This document shows positions 61,701-64,000 of a stretch of DNA of 64,000 bases, in pieces. The stretch lies in contig NC_081340.1 of assembly GCF_022539665.2 (NCBI RefSeq), positions 3,472,001-3,536,000 of the forward strand. The letters run 5' to 3'. A program made the translations under genes and the position numbers. A model generated the notes under the pieces. The model made no database searches, was not told where the DNA came from, and worked only from the letters and a program-made list of their open reading frames with translations. This DNA is from Daphnia carinata (Eukaryota; Arthropoda; Branchiopoda; Diplostraca; Daphniidae). Each line of letters opens with the position of its first letter. The stretch's first letter is position 1.

Positions 61701-64000
61701 TGGCCCTATTATATGACTCGAAGGCTCGACACTTGTGAACACAAGGGGAAAGTAAAAAGCAAATAAAGATGAGGTCGCGTGTTAGACTCTTCAGATATCG
61801 TTTGAAGAAAGCGAATGATTGCGAAGGGGGAGGGGGGTTTATAGTTGATGCTGTGATCTTTTTATTTTTCTAGCCCTCACACATATCGACTGGAGAAAAT
61901 TGACTGGAGTTGCTAGTCATAGAACAGGAGCCCCATTGAACGGGAAAAAATCTCTCAAGAGACGTCACACGTGACCGTGTCCCGGCACGCTCCCACGATC
62001 CTAGATTTTGTACTCGAATTTATTATTGGTATATATATAATACACGTTAGAATAGAGGACTCTATGATTTGCTTTCTATTTACTTGTCTGATGTTGTAGT
62101 GTTCTCGTGATCACGAGAGACCTTCCACATTGGATTGCATTAAATAATAAGAATTAAGTTTAAAGTAATTCCATATAACTATTAGAACTTGCCGAGTCAA
62201 GGTTTTGAAAACAAAGGGACGTTCTCCTTTCTAAATTTAGACACGGTTAACTCCCCTCTTTTTACAGATGCTCTTTAGCGCAATTTTTTTTTCTTTTTAG
62301 TTGAATACATTCAAGCTCTGAATGTCCCATGGCGTTTTAGTGGTTTCTTAGTTTCGAAACAAGAAGACGGAGAAGAAAAAAAAAAAGAAACAGCGCGTTG
62401 ATTAACTTTAGTGTCCGCAGCGTCCGTGGTCGTCGTCGGCTGCTTAGTTTCACCACGGGGGTATAGAGCGCGTTAATAACAAGAAAAAGTCCCGAGATTA
62501 CACGAATTTGATTGCGCAAAGGCCATCACGAAAATGAAACACACAAAAAAAAAATATAAGAAGAAGATGATGGCCCGTGTCAGCTTGAGTTCGGGACCGC
62601 GTAACGCGTGTGTGCGAACGCGCCTGGCGTCCAACAGCGTGAATATAGATTAAAGATTCAAATGACCGTGGCACCCTCCACTCTGTTGCCAGTTTGGGAT
62701 TCGATCAAATTCTTTTTTTCTTTTCTCCTAAGGCTAATGGCGAATACGATTCCCGTTCTGAAAGTGCATTTTGGAACATCAAATTTTTTTATTTCTCTTT
62801 GATTCTTATTGTATTTTTTCTTGTTAGGATTATTATTACATGGCATAAGCGTGGCGATTTACATACACGATCATACCTTATCGAGAAAAATCTATCATAA
62901 AAAGGAAAAGAAAAAAAAAAGAGGATGTGATGCATGAATTTACAAGTCTAATTACGCATCGCGCCAGCGAAACATCTTTGGAGAGTTCTCGTTAGTTCTT
63001 GCTGTTTAATGAACAATATAAGACTCCCGATTTTTCTGACCAGCAATACCGTTGCCCCCCCACTCACGGTGGTCAGATTGAAATTACAATCGCTTCCATC
63101 GGCAGTAAGCTGGCATCCTTTTCCTTTTTTTTTTGCGCATGTACACCAACGAGAATTGTAGAAGAGCAGAAAAGCGATGTCAGCTTTTGGGGGTGTAAGA
63201 TATAGGACATCATCGTTTACATGCGCATTGAAATTCATCCGAGTGAAAGCGACGACTTTTTCCGAACCACATTGGAAATGAAAAAGCATTTCTCTAAAAT
63301 CGAAACAATCGTGAAAAGAAAGATTCTTCTTTTTCAATGCAACTGGTACCGTGTCGATGGTTTGCCCAGTTGAATCAATGATCCATCGCAACACAGACAC
63401 AATCGAATTGTATTTAGATAGTAGATTGCAGATCGAACTCAGCAAGAGGCCTACATGTAAATCAATTAGACAGGGGCCTGAAGAGTGTTTAGGTCGTCAA
63501 TCGTTTTCATTCAAAGAAGAGGGGGGTCACTCTGTTATACACACAACTACATCAAAATGGAGTGAAAAAAAAAATAATAAAAGAAGGGGGAACTAGATGA
63601 AAAGCTAAAAGGTTGCCCACAAAAGTGGAAATCGCAACAGCTGGGAGGACATTTCATCGGTCTAAAAATGTTCTAATAGCACTGCATGGTATTTCACCCT
63701 CTCTCACTCTATTTCTTTTACTGATCTGTATATATATATATATATAGATTTTATTCGATAAGAGGATCTTCCCCACGTGCTGGAACAATAGGGGAATCCC
63801 CCTCCCCTAGTCGGGAAAAAAAGGGAGAATTAGTAAAAAGAGGAACTATTATTTCTGACCAGTCAAGCGTGAGACGACTCCCGCCGGGGTCCCGTCGCAT
63901 CCTCAACCCCCTCTCAGTGTATGACTTTCGCGTGGAAAGTCGAAAATGCTTTTTATGTAGTATTTCTGGTACATAATGCGTTTCACGTCAATTGATGTAC
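58741..64000. other. Non-coding flank, no supportable gene
   Basis: Two longer ORFs exist: plus 59761-60330 (189 codons) and minus 62948-63445 (165 codons, non-ATG start). Neither has splice signals, a recognisable domain or a polyadenylation signal, and ORFs of this size arise by chance here. Short (GT)n and (TA)n tracts occur near 61580, 61674 and 63728. A gene continuing past the right edge cannot be excluded. Confidence 0.45.

Noticed and set aside
62103-62118. 16-bp perfect palindrome TCTCGTGATCACGAGA
   Set aside because: About one such palindrome is expected by chance in 64 kb.
62948-63445. 165-codon minus ORF with cysteines
   Set aside because: Starts at a non-ATG codon, no acceptor or polyadenylation signal stands out, no family recognised. 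It stays open further upstream, so an exon is possible but not supported.

Overview
The window looks like nuclear DNA from an arthropod, most likely a branchiopod crustacean of the Daphnia type. Three multi-exon genes with GT-AG introns can be read; the introns of the first are mostly 55-100 nt. Other eukaryotic signs are polyadenylation signals, a TTAA-flanked piggyBac-type MITE, and many microsatellites and A/T homopolymer runs. The species assignment is inference; no marker gene or rRNA is present. No prokaryotic feature, tRNA, rRNA or CRISPR array was found.

Layout. 1-4.98 kb is intergenic and repeat-rich: a TCG-based minisatellite, a 327-bp MITE with 15-bp inverted ends between TTAA copies, a dispersed repeat with core GCCATCTATGG in both orientations, and one doubtful two-exon small ORF. 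4.98-9.23 kb, minus strand, is a complete 13-exon focadhesin (FOCAD) homologue whose exon phases all close to one 1155-codon frame. 9.7-12.0 kb, minus strand, is a 5-exon gene for a 564-residue secreted protein with a furin-type site and eight Gly/Asn/Gln/Phe-rich 14-15-residue repeats. At 12.8 kb there is a 64-codon minus-strand ORF followed by an AATAAA signal and a hairpin. From about 13 to 54.8 kb no gene could be supported. This 42-kb stretch is dense in poly-A/T runs and microsatellites, with a few composition islands, long hairpins and palindromic bHLH/bZIP-type sites. At 55.16-57.23 kb, plus strand, is a 3-exon gene whose 256-residue product has a textbook BH3 motif (VGRDLRGIADHF) and a C-terminal hydrophobic anchor, so it is a probable pro-apoptotic BH3-only Bcl-2-family protein. 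57.2-64 kb is its 3' flank and further non-coding DNA.

The three main genes do not form a pathway: focadhesin is an intracellular scaffold, the repeat protein is probably extracellular or cuticular, and the BH3 protein would act at mitochondria. The most notable item is the BH3-only candidate, since few such proteins have been described in arthropods. Next are the perfect GTCACGTGAC palindromes in the gene-poor stretch and the piggyBac-type MITE.
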